DNA of 64,000 bases from NCBI GenBank assembly GCA_038212215.1, contig JBBQUT010000003.1, positions 155,611 to 219,610 of the forward strand. Reading direction: 5' to 3'. The position numbers and the translations under genes are program-made. The notes beneath the pieces are model-generated. The model ran no database searches, was not told where the DNA came from, and worked only from the letters and a program-made list of their open reading frames with translations. This DNA comes from JALZAI01 sp038212215. Its GTDB lineage: Bacteria > Actinomycetota > Actinomycetes > Mycobacteriales > Jatrophihabitantaceae. Of this stretch, positions 1 through 8,539 are shown piece after piece. Every line of letters starts with the position of its first letter. Within the stretch, counting starts at the first letter, position 1.

Positions 1-134
1 TTGCGGCCGAGCGGACGGGCGAGTACGTGGACGCTCCGTACGAGTTCGTGGCACTGGAGGGCGCAAGTCACTGGTTGCCCGACGAGGCGCCCGACGTCGT
101 CGCGAACACGATCGCCGCGCGGGTGCGCGGCTAG
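1..134 (+). CDS. alpha/beta hydrolase, C-terminal fragment (cut by window edge)
   Basis: The frame starting at base 3 is open to a TAG at 132-134 and encodes 43 residues. They include LEGASHWLPDEAP followed by a helix ending VANTIAARVRG. A G-A-S-H-W motif followed by P and a final helix is the catalytic-histidine region that closes epoxide-hydrolase or haloalkane-dehalogenase-like alpha/beta hydrolases. The histidine would be the base of the Ser/Asp-His-Asp triad. The rest of the gene lies before the window, so the substrate class cannot be judged. Confidence 0.75.
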   Translation, partial: AAERTGEYVDAPYEFVALEGASHWLPDEAPDVVANTIAARVRG

Positions 135-448
135 CGCGGCGGCGATCTTCGTCAGTCAAGCGGCCTGGCGTCGACGTGCGCGTGCAGGTGGCGCTGGGGC
201 CACGCGGTGATCCCGAACGGTTGCCCGGAATCGGCGGCTACGTCACCCGCGCCCGCCGAGGTTACGCCGGTTTGCATGTGCACCGGTCGCGATCAGCGTC
301 TCTCGCGGCGCGGTAACGACACTTGTGCGTGCTAACGGTGGCCCCGCGTCTACTTACTCCGCGGCTCGATGCGTCGGGTGCTCACTCGGCTTCCCGAGCC
401 GGATCGCTCGACGCACGTCCCACCGCTCGCGTCCCGGTAAGCCTCGGC
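135..448. other. intergenic stretch, nothing recognised
   Basis: About 310 bases between the hydrolase stop and the membrane-protein remnant on the other strand. I see no frame with convincing coding character, no strong hairpin with a T-run and no tRNA-like fold. Short ORFs here are arginine-rich and look like GC-driven shadows. Confidence 0.4.
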
Positions 449-630
449 TCACGCGAACCGGCGAACCAGCGGACCGGCTGTGCCGCGCCCGGTGAGCCGT
501 AGCACGATTGCGGTGCCGACGCCGAAGCCGATGAAAGCCGGCAGCGCATCGTCGAACAATGCCACGTCGAGCGAGTGCCCCTGGCCGAGAGCCAGCCCGA
601 AAGCGATGCCAGCAGCGGCGCAACGTACAC
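449..630 (-). pseudogene. possible frameshifted small membrane protein
   Basis: One minus frame begins with GTG at 630 and reads VYVAPLLAS. After about eight codons the coding character moves to another frame, which reads GIAFGLALGQG then ALPAFIGFGVGTAIVLRL and ends with TGA at 449-451. Together they would make a roughly 60-residue protein with two hydrophobic helices and a basic tail (RRFA). The second frame has no ATG, GTG or TTG of its own, so a one-base frameshift, real or from sequencing, is the simplest explanation. No family is recognised. It lies directly downstream of the LuxR-type regulator on the same strand. Confidence 0.35.
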
Positions 631-707
631 CCGCCCCGCCGCTGCCGACGACTGATCGCTCAGATTTGCTCGATCGTCACGCCTTCGATTGTGCGCCGCG
701 GCGCTGG

Positions 708-3659
708 CTACGCCCGGGTCGGCGGCGCTGCTCGCCGAGCAAGGGCTGCTGCCTCCGCGCGGCTACGCACGTCCAGCTTGGCCAGGATGTTGGATACGTG
801 CACGCTCACCGTCTTCTCGCTGATGTAGAGCTGCGCCGCGATCTGGCGATTGGTGCGCGCCTCGACGAGCAGGCTGAGGACGTCGCGCTCCCGGTCGGTC
901 AACGCCCCCAGACCACCCGGGGCCAGCTTGGCGGACGCAGCCGGTTCGATCGCCAGCGCGCGGATCTCGGCGAGCAGCGGCACGAAGCCCATGCTGCGGG
1001 CGGCGGTGCGGGCGAGGTCGGCCTGCTCGGCGGCGTCGCTCGCGAGCCCGGCGGCCCGCAGAACTGCGGCCAGGCGGGCGCGGGCGCGGGCCTGTTCGGT
1101 GCGGTTGCCGTATCCGAATGCCTCCACGACCCGCTGCCATGCGGCGATGAGCTCGTCCTGGCCGGGCACGTCGACGCCGGCGAGCCAGCGCAGCCGGGCC
1201 CACTCGGCGTCCAGTCGCGCGAGCCACGCCACCGCTTCGACGCCGAGCTCGCGACCGCTGGGTACCCCGCGCTCGGCGGCGGTCCGCCCGTCATCGGTAT
1301 GGCGGCGAGCCAGTTCGACCAGCGCGCCATGCCGGGTAGTGGTCGCCGACGTCAGCTCGGCAGCGCACGCGATCACGACGAGCGCCGCGAGCCGGATTCG
1401 GCCGAGGAACCACGTTTCCTGCCACATCACCGAGAGCAGCGCTACCGCCTCGTCGGCGAGCGCGGCCGCATCGTCGGCCCGCCCCTGCCAGCCGAACTGC
1501 TCGAGTTCGGCGAGCACGGTCCAATGTGCGATCAGGCTCTCTTGTCCCCGCCACTCCCAGAGCTGCGCAGCTTCGTCCAACGCATTCGGTTCGCCGCGTC
1601 CGACGAGGACCATCATCCGCACCGCCGCGAAGCGTGCCTGCGCCTGCGGGGTGGCCGCCTCGCCGTCGATCTCGAGGGTGCGAAGCGCGCCGTCCCAGTC
1701 ACCCTGCTCGTATTGCAGGGTTGCCGCGCGCGCTCGCGCTTCGACGCCGAAGAGCATCCACGGCCGGCCTACCTCGCGGGCACGCTGCCAGGCATTGTCC
1801 AGCGCCTGCGTGGCAGCGGCCAGCTCGCCGTGATCAAGGTAGAGGCTGGCGAGGTGGTAGCGGGTACGGATCTCTGCAGCATGCTCGCCATAGGCCTGTG
1901 CTCCTTCGGCGACGCGCATCAACCGCTCGGCAACCTCTTCCGGACGGCTGCGCCGGCGCTGCAGCATGGCAAGCGTCGTCTCCGCGTCGGACGAGGCGAG
2001 GGGCCGCTGGAGCAGCGCCGCGATGTCGAGCGCTTCGCGCGCCCATCGTTCTGCCTCTGCCTCGCTGTGGAAGATCGAGAGTCGGGCGTGCAGAGCGGCG
2101 AGACGAGCGCGTAAGGGCGTGGGATCTGGCGCGATCAGCTGAAGCGCACGCTCGGTTGCGCTACGCGCCTCGTCGTCGTGCTCGCCCTCGACGCCCGCAA
2201 CGGCAAGCGCGTACAGCAGCTTTCCGCGGTCCTCGTCGGGCGCGTCGACGGCGAGCGCGTCCAGCGTCGCTTGAGCCAGGCGGTACGCGCGAGCGGCTCG
2301 CCCGGCAGCCACTGCGGCGTCGGCCAGCAGGACCACGAGATCGGCAACGCTCGGTGTTTCGGGAATCCGGTCGTGCAGGTCGAGCGCCGTTTCGTAATGC
2401 TGCAACGCCTGCTGAGGAGCGGCCAACGCCATTGCCTCGTCGCCCGCGCGGACGCTCGCACCGTAGGCGGTCACATAGTCGTGGGAGGCGAGCGCGTGGC
2501 GGGCTAGTTCGGCTGCGCTGCGATCCGGTCGGGCTGCGACGACCGCAGCGTAGGCGGCGTGCAGGCGAACCACCTCGCCGGGCAGCAGATCGTCATATAC
2601 CGCCTCGGCGAGCAGCGCGTGCCGGAAGGTGTAGCCACGTCCGCTCGAGGTGAGCTGCAGGATGTGCGCCTCGATCGCCTCACGCAGCGCATGGTCGAGG
2701 CGTTCGGCTGGCAGGTCGAGCACGGCGGCGAGGATGTCGTGCGGCACCCGCCGTCCGGCGACGGCGGCCACACGCACGACACGGCGAGCGTCGTCGGACA
2801 ACCGGTCCAGCCGAACGAGCAGCAGGTCCGCGAGCTGCCAGGGAAGCTGCTGGGTGTCTGCGCAGTGGTCGGCAGCCGCAGTCAGCTCCTCAGCGAAGAA
2901 CGGATTGCCTTCGGCTCTCGTCACGATGCCGGCGATGTCGGCCTCGGCGAGCGGTCGCTCGTGCGCGGCGCGGACCAGGATGCGCATGGCCTCGGCCGGA
3001 AGCGGATCGAGGTGGACGCGTTGTACGGCCGGCAGCCGGGCCCATTCGGCGAGCGTCAGTCGCAGCGGGTGGCGACGGTGCAGGTCGTCGCTGCGGTAGC
3101 TGACCACCATTGCGAGCTGTTCGGTCCGGATGCGCGTGAACAAGAAGCCGAGCAGGTCGCGCGAGGCTTGGTCGGCCCAGTGCACGTCCTCGATCAGCAG
3201 TAGCACCGGCTGGTGCCTGGCAAGTTCGGCGATCGCCGCCAGCACGGCGGCGAAAAGCTCACCGCGGCCGATGGGATCCCCGTCGGCGCCGAAGTCGCTG
3301 CGGGGAAGCAGCCTGGCGATCTGCGGATGCCGGTCAAGAAGCTTCGTGACGAGGTCGGGCTGCTCCTCGCGCAGACGCCCGAAGGCCTCGCCGAACGGCA
3401 GGTAGGGCGGCGGGGCGTCACCGAGGTCGACACAATGCCCGACCACGACGAGTAGGCCAGTGGCGTCGGCGCGTTCCGCCAGCTCTGCGAGCAGGCGGGT
3501 CTTGCCGACCCCGGCGTCGCCGTCGAGGATGACCGCGCTGGCTCGTGCTGCCCGGGCGTGGTCGATCCCGGACAGCAACGAGTCGAGCTCGGTTGCCCGG
3601 CCGACGAGCGGTGCGACAGTACGGGGCACGAGGCCATCTTCGTCCTGCGCACTGAGCAC
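708..3659 (-). CDS. large ATP-binding LuxR-family transcriptional regulator
   Basis: A 983-residue regulator of the LAL (large ATP-binding LuxR) type. It has an AAA/NACHT-like ATPase with Walker A GDAGVGKT at residues 47-54 and a Walker B region LLLIEDVHWAD. A long alpha-helical TPR-like middle follows, then a C-terminal LuxR helix-turn-helix starting LTDRERDVLSLL and containing ISEKTVSVHVSNIL. Such proteins bind an effector through the TPR part and activate transcription after ATP binding. The start is a GTG, set by the P-loop lying near the N-terminus as usual. A 49-codon ORF ends 14 bases upstream, so the two may be co-translated. The regulated genes are not evident from the neighbourhood. 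Confidence 0.93.
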   Translation of the reverse strand: MLSAQDEDGLVPRTVAPLVGRATELDSLLSGIDHARAARASAVILDGDAGVGKTRLLAELAERADATGLLVVVGHCVDLGDAPPPYLPFGEAFGRLREEQPDLVTKLLDRHPQIARLLPRSDFGADGDPIGRGELFAAVLAAIAELARHQPVLLLIEDVHWADQASRDLLGFLFTRIRTEQLAMVVSYRSDDLHRRHPLRLTLAEWARLPAVQRVHLDPLPAEAMRILVRAAHERPLAEADIAGIVTRAEGNPFFAEELTAAADHCADTQQLPWQLADLLLVRLDRLSDDARRVVRVAAVAGRRVPHDILAAVLDLPAERLDHALREAIEAHILQLTSSGRGYTFRHALLAEAVYDDLLPGEVVRLHAAYAAVVAARPDRSAAELARHALASHDYVTAYGASVRAGDEAMALAAPQQALQHYETALDLHDRIPETPSVADLVVLLADAAVAAGRAARAYRLAQATLDALAVDAPDEDRGKLLYALAVAGVEGEHDDEARSATERALQLIAPDPTPLRARLAALHARLSIFHSEAEAERWAREALDIAALLQRPLASSDAETTLAMLQRRRSRPEEVAERLMRVAEGAQAYGEHAAEIRTRYHLASLYLDHGELAAATQALDNAWQRAREVGRPWMLFGVEARARAATLQYEQGDWDGALRTLEIDGEAATPQAQARFAAVRMMVLVGRGEPNALDEAAQLWEWRGQESLIAHWTVLAELEQFGWQGRADDAAALADEAVALLSVMWQETWFLGRIRLAALVVIACAAELTSATTTRHGALVELARRHTDDGRTAAERGVPSGRELGVEAVAWLARLDAEWARLRWLAGVDVPGQDELIAAWQRVVEAFGYGNRTEQARARARLAAVLRAAGLASDAAEQADLARTAARSMGFVPLLAEIRALAIEPAASAKLAPGGLGALTDRERDVLSLLVEARTNRQIAAQLYISEKTVSVHVSNILAKLDVRSRAEAAALARRAAPPTRA

Positions 3660-3673
3660 GTCAGTGCCCGGCC

Positions 3674-3823
3674 TTACTTCGTGCGCCGCGCTGTCCGACG
3701 CCGGCCGGTGGACTGCGGACGCCAGCGCGGGGCCAGGAAGTTGCCGCGGTGCCGCAACCCCTCTCTTCGCCAGGCCAGCTCGGCGGACAGGGCGTCAGGG
3801 TTGAGATCGTGCAGGGTGAACAT
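3674..3823 (-). CDS. small ORF (49 aa) leading into the LuxR-type regulator
   Basis: ATG at 3823 is preceded by a good ribosome site (GAGGAG, 5 bases before the ATG). The 49 residues run MFTLHDLNPDALSAELAWRR and end in a strongly basic tail (GRRRTARRTK). The stop lies 14 bases before the GTG of the regulator, so it is probably the first gene of that transcript. The N-terminal half looks like an amphipathic helix. No family is recognised. It could be a short protein in its own right or a leader peptide controlling the regulator; the strong Shine-Dalgarno supports real translation. Confidence 0.6.
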   Translation of the reverse strand: MFTLHDLNPDALSAELAWRREGLRHRGNFLAPRWRPQSTGRRRTARRTK

Positions 3824-3997
3824 GATGTCTCCTCGGGCTTTGTCGCTTGCGACGCCGGCTGTTCGGAGTCACCGGCTGTTTGCATCACCGACATTGCGCG
3901 TCTGAGGGGCCTGCCTACATCGGAAGAACTCCCTATCTCCCGCTGTGGCGGCATGGCCTAAGGCATCCGCCGACCAGCTGTCAATCCGGCACTACGC

Positions 3998-4030
3998 GCC
4001 TGTGGACGACGCCGGTGGTCGTCCACAGGC
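3998..4030. promoter_or_regulatory. perfect 13-bp inverted repeat carrying two DnaA-box-like nonamers
   Basis: Left arm GCCTGTGGACGAC (3998-4010) and right arm GTCGTCCACAGGC (4018-4030) are exact reverse complements around a 7-base loop. Each arm contains TCGTCCACA, one mismatch from the actinobacterial DnaA box TTGTCCACA. It lies in the upstream region of the M23 peptidase gene, about 50 bases before its start. It could act as an RNA hairpin or as a protein-binding site. Confidence 0.4.
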
Positions 4031-4079
4031 ACGCCGCAGCGACCCACGAAGTGTCGGCGTCCGCGGACATGCTGACCCG

Positions 4080-4796
4080 ATGCGCCGGATCGCGATCGTC
4101 GTAGCTGCCCTGACCGTGCTCGCGGCCGGCTCTGCCGCCGGCGCGCCGTCGCCCACGCCGGGCGCAGTGAGCTACACCTCGCCGCTGCGCCCGATGCGAC
4201 TGGTGCGTCCCTTCGCACCGCCCACGACACGCTTCGGGCGCGGACACCTCGGCGTCGACCTCGCCACGACGCCCGACGCGATCGTGCGGGCGGCGGGGGC
4301 GGCGACGGTCAGTTTCGTCGGTTCGGCAGCGGGCCGCGGTGTGGTCGTGCTGACGCACGCAGATGGGGTACGCACGGAGTACGAGCCGGTGCTGTCGCCG
4401 CTTCGCCGGGGGCAGGCTGTCGCCCGGGGACAGCCCATCGGACGGGTGCTGGGCGCGCACCGCGGCTGCCTGGCCCCTGCGCAGTGCCTGCACTGGGGCG
4501 CCCGGCGCGGCGACCAGTACCTCGACCCGCTGTTGCTGCTGCGACCGCTCGGCCCGGTGCGGCTGCTGCCGTGGGCGCTGGCGGCCTGGATCACGCGCGT
4601 GGGTGGGCCTGCTCGAAGGTCCGCCGCAGCCGCTCGACTGACACGTGCGTGTAGAGCTGCGTGGTCGCCAGGCTCGCGTGACCGAGCAGTTCCTGGACGC
4701 TGCGTAGATCCGCTCCGCCGTCCAGAAGGTGCGTCGCCGCTGAGTGGCGCAGCCCGTGCGGGCCGATGTCGGGCGCCCCCGGCACGCCGGCCATGA
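4080..4796 (+). CDS. secreted M23-family (LytM-like) peptidase, divergent
   Basis: Begins MRRIAIVVAALTVLAAG, a clear signal peptide ending around AGA, then a LytM/peptidase M23 domain. The first metal motif is present (GHLGVDLA, H-x3-D). The second motif, normally H-x-H, reads CLHWGAR, so one zinc ligand is a cysteine and activity is uncertain. M23 proteins bind or cleave peptidoglycan cross-bridges outside the membrane. In other actinobacteria this gene lies between rpsB and the xerC-dprA block, as here. Oddly the frame does not stop after the domain (around RPLGPVRLLPWALAAW). It runs about 200 bases antisense into xerC, adding a low-complexity Arg/Ala tail. The ATG at 4080 is preferred over an upstream ATG at 3945 because of the signal peptide. 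Confidence 0.8.
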   Translation: MRRIAIVVAALTVLAAGSAAGAPSPTPGAVSYTSPLRPMRLVRPFAPPTTRFGRGHLGVDLATTPDAIVRAAGAATVSFVGSAAGRGVVVLTHADGVRTEYEPVLSPLRRGQAVARGQPIGRVLGAHRGCLAPAQCLHWGARRGDQYLDPLLLLRPLGPVRLLPWALAAWITRVGGPARRSAAAARLTRACRAAWSPGSRDRAVPGRCVDPLRRPEGASPLSGAARAGRCRAPPARRP

Positions 4797-5544
4797 CTCG
4801 GTGTACGACATCACGCACCGAACGCGGGTCCATCCGCCGCCCGCGCGCACCCAGCAGCAGTGCGGGTCCACTCCCCTCGCGCACCAGCTCATCGCGCCCG
4901 GACAGCCAGCTGTCCAGGGCCCGTTCGGCAGGGACGCCGTAGGGCACCGTCCGCTGCCGGTTTCCCTTGCCGAGCACCCGCACGACACGGCGCCGGCGTT
5001 CCACGTCGTCGATGTCCAGACCGACGAGTTCCGAAACCCGGATTCCGGTCGCGTAGAGCAATTCCATGATCAACCGGTTCCGGCGGGCAAGCGGGGTGTC
5101 GGGATCGCCGGCCGGGGTCATCGCAGCGGTCGCTTCGGCAAGGTCGAGCACCGGTGGCAGCGCGTGTTGCGCGCGGGGGCCGGCGAGCAAGGCCCCCGGG
5201 TCGTCGGGAACCAGACCGCTACGATGCGCCCAGGCGGTGAAGGTGCGCAGCGCAGCAGATCGCCGGGCAAGGGTGGACCGGGCAGCACCGCCCTCCCGCT
5301 GAATGGCGAGCCAGCCGCGCAGGGTCGCGAGCTCCAGATCGGCTACTCGCTTCCCGCCGAGGCGGTTGAGGTGCTCGAGCAGGCCTACCGCGTCGCCGAG
5401 GTAGGCCCTCACCGTGTGCGCCGACCGGTTGGCCTCCAGGCGCAGATGCCGCTCGTAATCGTCCAACGCCTGCCGCAGTGGCGCCGGCAACGCGGCCCGC
5501 AGCGCAATGAGATCGACCCGTCCCTGCCCGGCGCGCGTCGTCAC
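4591..5544 (-). CDS. xerC: tyrosine recombinase XerC
   Basis: A 317-residue site-specific recombinase that with XerD resolves chromosome dimers at dif. It has an N-terminal SAM-like DNA-binding domain (residues about 20-110) and a C-terminal catalytic domain. The catalytic set is complete: R169 (ATGIRVSEL), H263 and R266 (HGLRH), H289 (LLGHASL) and nucleophile Y298 (LYTHV). Length and ending match the family. It is the last gene of the minus-strand block with dprA, yifB and yraN, separated from dprA by about 100 bases. Its 3' end overlaps the antisense reading of the M23 gene. Confidence 0.95.
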   Translation of the reverse strand: MTTRAGQGRVDLIALRAALPAPLRQALDDYERHLRLEANRSAHTVRAYLGDAVGLLEHLNRLGGKRVADLELATLRGWLAIQREGGAARSTLARRSAALRTFTAWAHRSGLVPDDPGALLAGPRAQHALPPVLDLAEATAAMTPAGDPDTPLARRNRLIMELLYATGIRVSELVGLDIDDVERRRRVVRVLGKGNRQRTVPYGVPAERALDSWLSGRDELVREGSGPALLLGARGRRMDPRSVRDVVHRVMAGVPGAPDIGPHGLRHSAATHLLDGGADLRSVQELLGHASLATTQLYTHVSVERLRRTFEQAHPRA

Positions 5545-5648
5545 GGCTCGACCGTGCGCTGCCGGGACGGTTCGCGCAAGGCGCCACGCGGCAAGTCCCC
5601 CGGTTGGTTGCCGCGCTGCAAACCGGGTGCGGCTCGGTCACGCGCCGC

Positions 5649-7010
5649 TCAGCAGGGCGGCGCGGTTCTCGGCGCGCTTCGGCTCGGGGATCGAGGCAGC
5701 AGTCGCTGGTGGATCCGGTAGCCGCCATCGCTGCTCTCGATCAGCCCGGCGAGATCGAGCGCGGGCAGCGCTCGAATGACCTCCAGCGGACCGATGCCGC
5801 TGCGTGCGGCAATCTCTTCAGGTCGAGCGAAGCGGCGCGCGGGCAGGCCCTCGAACACCCGACGCGCGGTCGGGTCGAGCACATCCAGTTCTGCGCGGGG
5901 ATCGGTGTGCGTGCCGGATGCGCTGGCTGCGCGCGCCGGCAGCTCCCTGTCCAGGCTTTCGCCGATGCCACCCACCACCGCCAGCACGTCCTCGGCACAG
6001 GTCACCAGCAGGGCGGGGTCCGGGTCGCGACGGAGCAGGTCGTGGCAACCGACCGACATCGCCGAGGTCACCGGCCCCGGCACCGCCATCACCGGCCGAC
6101 CCAGCGAGCGAGCGTGGCCGGCGGTATTCGTCGCCCCGGACCGCCCTGCGGCCTCGACCACGACGACCCCGGTCGAGAACGCCGCGATCAGACGGTTGCG
6201 GGTCAGGAACCGCGGCCGGTGCGGGGCGCATCCGGGCGGGCTTTCCGAGATAAGCATTCCGGCTTCGGCGACTCGGGTGAACAAGGTGGCGTTCCCGGGC
6301 GGGTACGGGCGGTCGAGTCCCCCGGCGGACACCAGCACGGTCACGCCTCCGGCATTCAGAGCGGCTCGATGCGCTGCCGCGTCGATGCCGTAGGCGCCTC
6401 CGGACACGACTGTCACGTCGCGGCCGGCCAGTGCGTATGCGATCTGGGCAGTGACGTGCTCGCCGTAGGCGGTCGCTGCCCGGGCGCCCACGATTCCCAC
6501 CGATCTGGTCCCCAGGGCGCTCAGGTCCGCACTGCCGCGCACCCACAGAGCGAGCGGGGGAATGAGCTCACCGGAGTCCGCCCGCGCGCGCAGGCCGCGG
6601 TCGTATGCCGCCAGCCGGAGCGTCGCGCAACGCTGCAGCGCGGCGAAGGCGAAGTGCGGCCAGTCAGGCGACTCGGGAACCACGAGCCGCAGGCTATGTC
6701 GCGCCGCAGCGGCGAGATCCGCGTCCGGGTCGGCGCCGGCGTGCCTGGCCTCCGTTGCAGCCAGCACGTCCGCAGGCGCGCCGCGTGTGCGAACCAGAGC
6801 GGCCGCGGCCACCGGCCCGTGCTCATCGACCAGGCGCCACACCGGAATCGAGGCGGGATCACTCACGCGGCTCAGGTATGCGCGCGCCAGGAGCACCTCC
6901 GCGACGACCGCGTCACCCGCAGTGCCCGGCGCCGCATGACCGGCGCTACCCGACGCGGCCGCGGCGCGCGAGACGACACGGTCGCCAGCGGACGGTTGCG
7001 TGCGGTTCAT
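5649..7010 (-). CDS. dprA: DNA-processing protein DprA
   Basis: DprA/Smf loads RecA on incoming single-stranded DNA during transformation. The protein (453 aa) has a helical N-terminal part and then the extended Rossmann fold with SVGIVGARAATAYGEH and the signature SGGAYGIDAAAH. RFLTRNRLIAAFS and EAAGRSGATNTAGHA follow, and a C-terminal winged-helix-like domain (FARPEEIAARSG) closes it. The ATG at 7010 is fixed by an ATGA overlap with the yifB stop, so the longer open frame to 8363 is a shadow of yifB. Actinobacteria keep dprA even without proven competence. Confidence 0.95.
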   Translation of the reverse strand: MNRTQPSAGDRVVSRAAAASGSAGHAAPGTAGDAVVAEVLLARAYLSRVSDPASIPVWRLVDEHGPVAAAALVRTRGAPADVLAATEARHAGADPDADLAAAARHSLRLVVPESPDWPHFAFAALQRCATLRLAAYDRGLRARADSGELIPPLALWVRGSADLSALGTRSVGIVGARAATAYGEHVTAQIAYALAGRDVTVVSGGAYGIDAAAHRAALNAGGVTVLVSAGGLDRPYPPGNATLFTRVAEAGMLISESPPGCAPHRPRFLTRNRLIAAFSTGVVVVEAAGRSGATNTAGHARSLGRPVMAVPGPVTSAMSVGCHDLLRRDPDPALLVTCAEDVLAVVGGIGESLDRELPARAASASGTHTDPRAELDVLDPTARRVFEGLPARRFARPEEIAARSGIGPLEVIRALPALDLAGLIESSDGGYRIHQRLLPRSPSRSAPRTAPPC

Positions 7011-8539
7011 GCCGCCCACGACTCGCTCCGCCCGGTCCGGAAGAACAGCGCCTCGGCGATGTCGGCGGCCGCAGGCACGGCCCGCCCGGCAAGATCGGCG
7101 AGCGTCCAGGCCAGCCGTAGCACCCGGTCGAAGCCCCGCGCGCTGATCTCCCCGCGCTGCAGGTACGCATGGGCAGGAGCGAGCGCTACGCGCGGGAGCT
7201 GCCATGGCCGTGCGCGCAGCGCCGCTCCCGGTGCGTCGCCGTTGAGTCGCCAGGACGTCTCGCGCCAGCGCTGCGCGGCTGCCGCCCGTGCGAGCAGCAC
7301 GCGCGCCGCGACCACCGCGCTCGGCTCGCGTTCGCCGTCGGTGTCGAACAGGTCCGCATGCGCCACCGGTTCGACGTCGACGCGCAGATCGACGCGGTCG
7401 AGAAGCGGTCCGGACAGCCGGTGCAGGTAGCGGCGGCGCGCCTGCGGCGGGCAGGTGCAGTCGCTCGCGCGAGCGCCACATGGGCACCGGTTCGCGGCGA
7501 GGACGAGCTGGAAACGGGCCGGATACCGGACCGCGCCCGCTCGCCGATGCAGCACCACGTAACCGCTTTCCAGCGGCTGACGTAGCGCCTCGAGCGCGGC
7601 GCTGGAGAACTCGGCGGCCTCGTCCAGGAACAAGACTCCGTGATGAGCCAAGGAGATCGCGCCCGGCCGCGCCAGGTGCGAGCCCCCGCCGACCAGCGCT
7701 GCGACCGACGCAGTGTGGTGCGGCGCCTGTAACGGTGCGCGCCGGATCAACTGCGCCTGCGGCCCGAGCGCGCCCACCACCGAGTGCACCGCCGTCACCT
7801 CGAGCGCAGCCGCGTCGTCCAGACGCGGCAGGAGCGCGGGCAACCGGGCGGCAAGCATGGTTTTGCCGGCACCAGGAGCGCCGACGAGGTAGAGATGGTG
7901 TCCGCCCGCTGCGGCCACTTCCACCGCGCGCTTGGCGAGCGCCTGCCCGGCGACGTCGGCGAGGTCGGCCGCCTGCTCGTCGTAGCCGTCGTCGGGTCCG
8001 GCTTCGGCGACCGGCAACGGCGCCCCCTCGCCGCGCAGCCACTCCAGCACCTGACGCAGATCGGTGGCGGCCCGGACGTCGACGCCGGGCACTAGCGCCG
8101 CCTCTGCGGCGTTCGCCCGGGCGACCACCACCCGACGCACCCCCGAGTCGCGGGCGGCAGCCACGGCCGGCAGCACCCCACGTACCGGGCGAAGCCGCCC
8201 GTCCAGCCCGAGCTCGGCGATCCATGCCGCTCCGGCCACCGGCGCCACCGGAACCTGGTCGGAGCACGCGCACAGCGCGACCGCGACACCGAGGTCGAAG
8301 CCCGAGCCCACTTTGCGCACGTCGGCCGGCAGCAGGGCAACGGTGATCCGGCGGTTGGGCCACTGCCCACCCGAGTTGACCAGCGCGGCACGTATGCGAT
8401 CGCGCGACTCGACCACGGAAACGTCGGCGAGCCCCGTAAACGACATCCCGGGCAGCCCGGCGGACAAATCGGCCTCGATCTCGACGACCTGCGCCTGCAC
8501 GCCGGACAGCGCCATCCCGAGAGTGCGCGCGAGCGTCAT
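7007..8539 (-). CDS. yifB: YifB/ComM family Mg-chelatase-like AAA+ ATPase
   Basis: A 510-residue AAA+ protein with an N-terminal ChlI-like domain (GLPGMSFTGLADVSV) and Walker A GAPGAGKT at 220-227. A Walker B/sensor region follows (VLFLDEAAEFS), then a cysteine-containing stretch (CPCGARASDCTC) and a C-terminal Mg_chelatase_C domain. In competent bacteria ComM is a branch-migration helicase acting after DNA uptake, which suits its coupling to dprA. Its start immediately follows the yraN stop and its stop overlaps the dprA start. Confidence 0.93.
   Translation of the reverse strand: MTLARTLGMALSGVQAQVVEIEADLSAGLPGMSFTGLADVSVVESRDRIRAALVNSGGQWPNRRITVALLPADVRKVGSGFDLGVAVALCACSDQVPVAPVAGAAWIAELGLDGRLRPVRGVLPAVAAARDSGVRRVVVARANAAEAALVPGVDVRAATDLRQVLEWLRGEGAPLPVAEAGPDDGYDEQAADLADVAGQALAKRAVEVAAAGGHHLYLVGAPGAGKTMLAARLPALLPRLDDAAALEVTAVHSVVGALGPQAQLIRRAPLQAPHHTASVAALVGGGSHLARPGAISLAHHGVLFLDEAAEFSSAALEALRQPLESGYVVLHRRAGAVRYPARFQLVLAANRCPCGARASDCTCPPQARRRYLHRLSGPLLDRVDLRVDVEPVAHADLFDTDGEREPSAVVAARVLLARAAAAQRWRETSWRLNGDAPGAALRARPWQLPRVALAPAHAYLQRGEISARGFDRVLRLAWTLADLAGRAVPAAADIAEALFFRTGRSESWAA

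Noticed and set aside
480..2114. 544-residue plus-strand open frame
   Set aside because: It is antisense to the LuxR-type regulator, has no recognisable domain and shows the Arg/Pro/Gly bias of GC-rich shadows.
5649..8363. 904-residue minus frame starting far upstream of dprA
   Set aside because: The part above 7010 overlaps yifB in another frame and is arginine-rich; the ATGA overlap at 7010 gives the real start.
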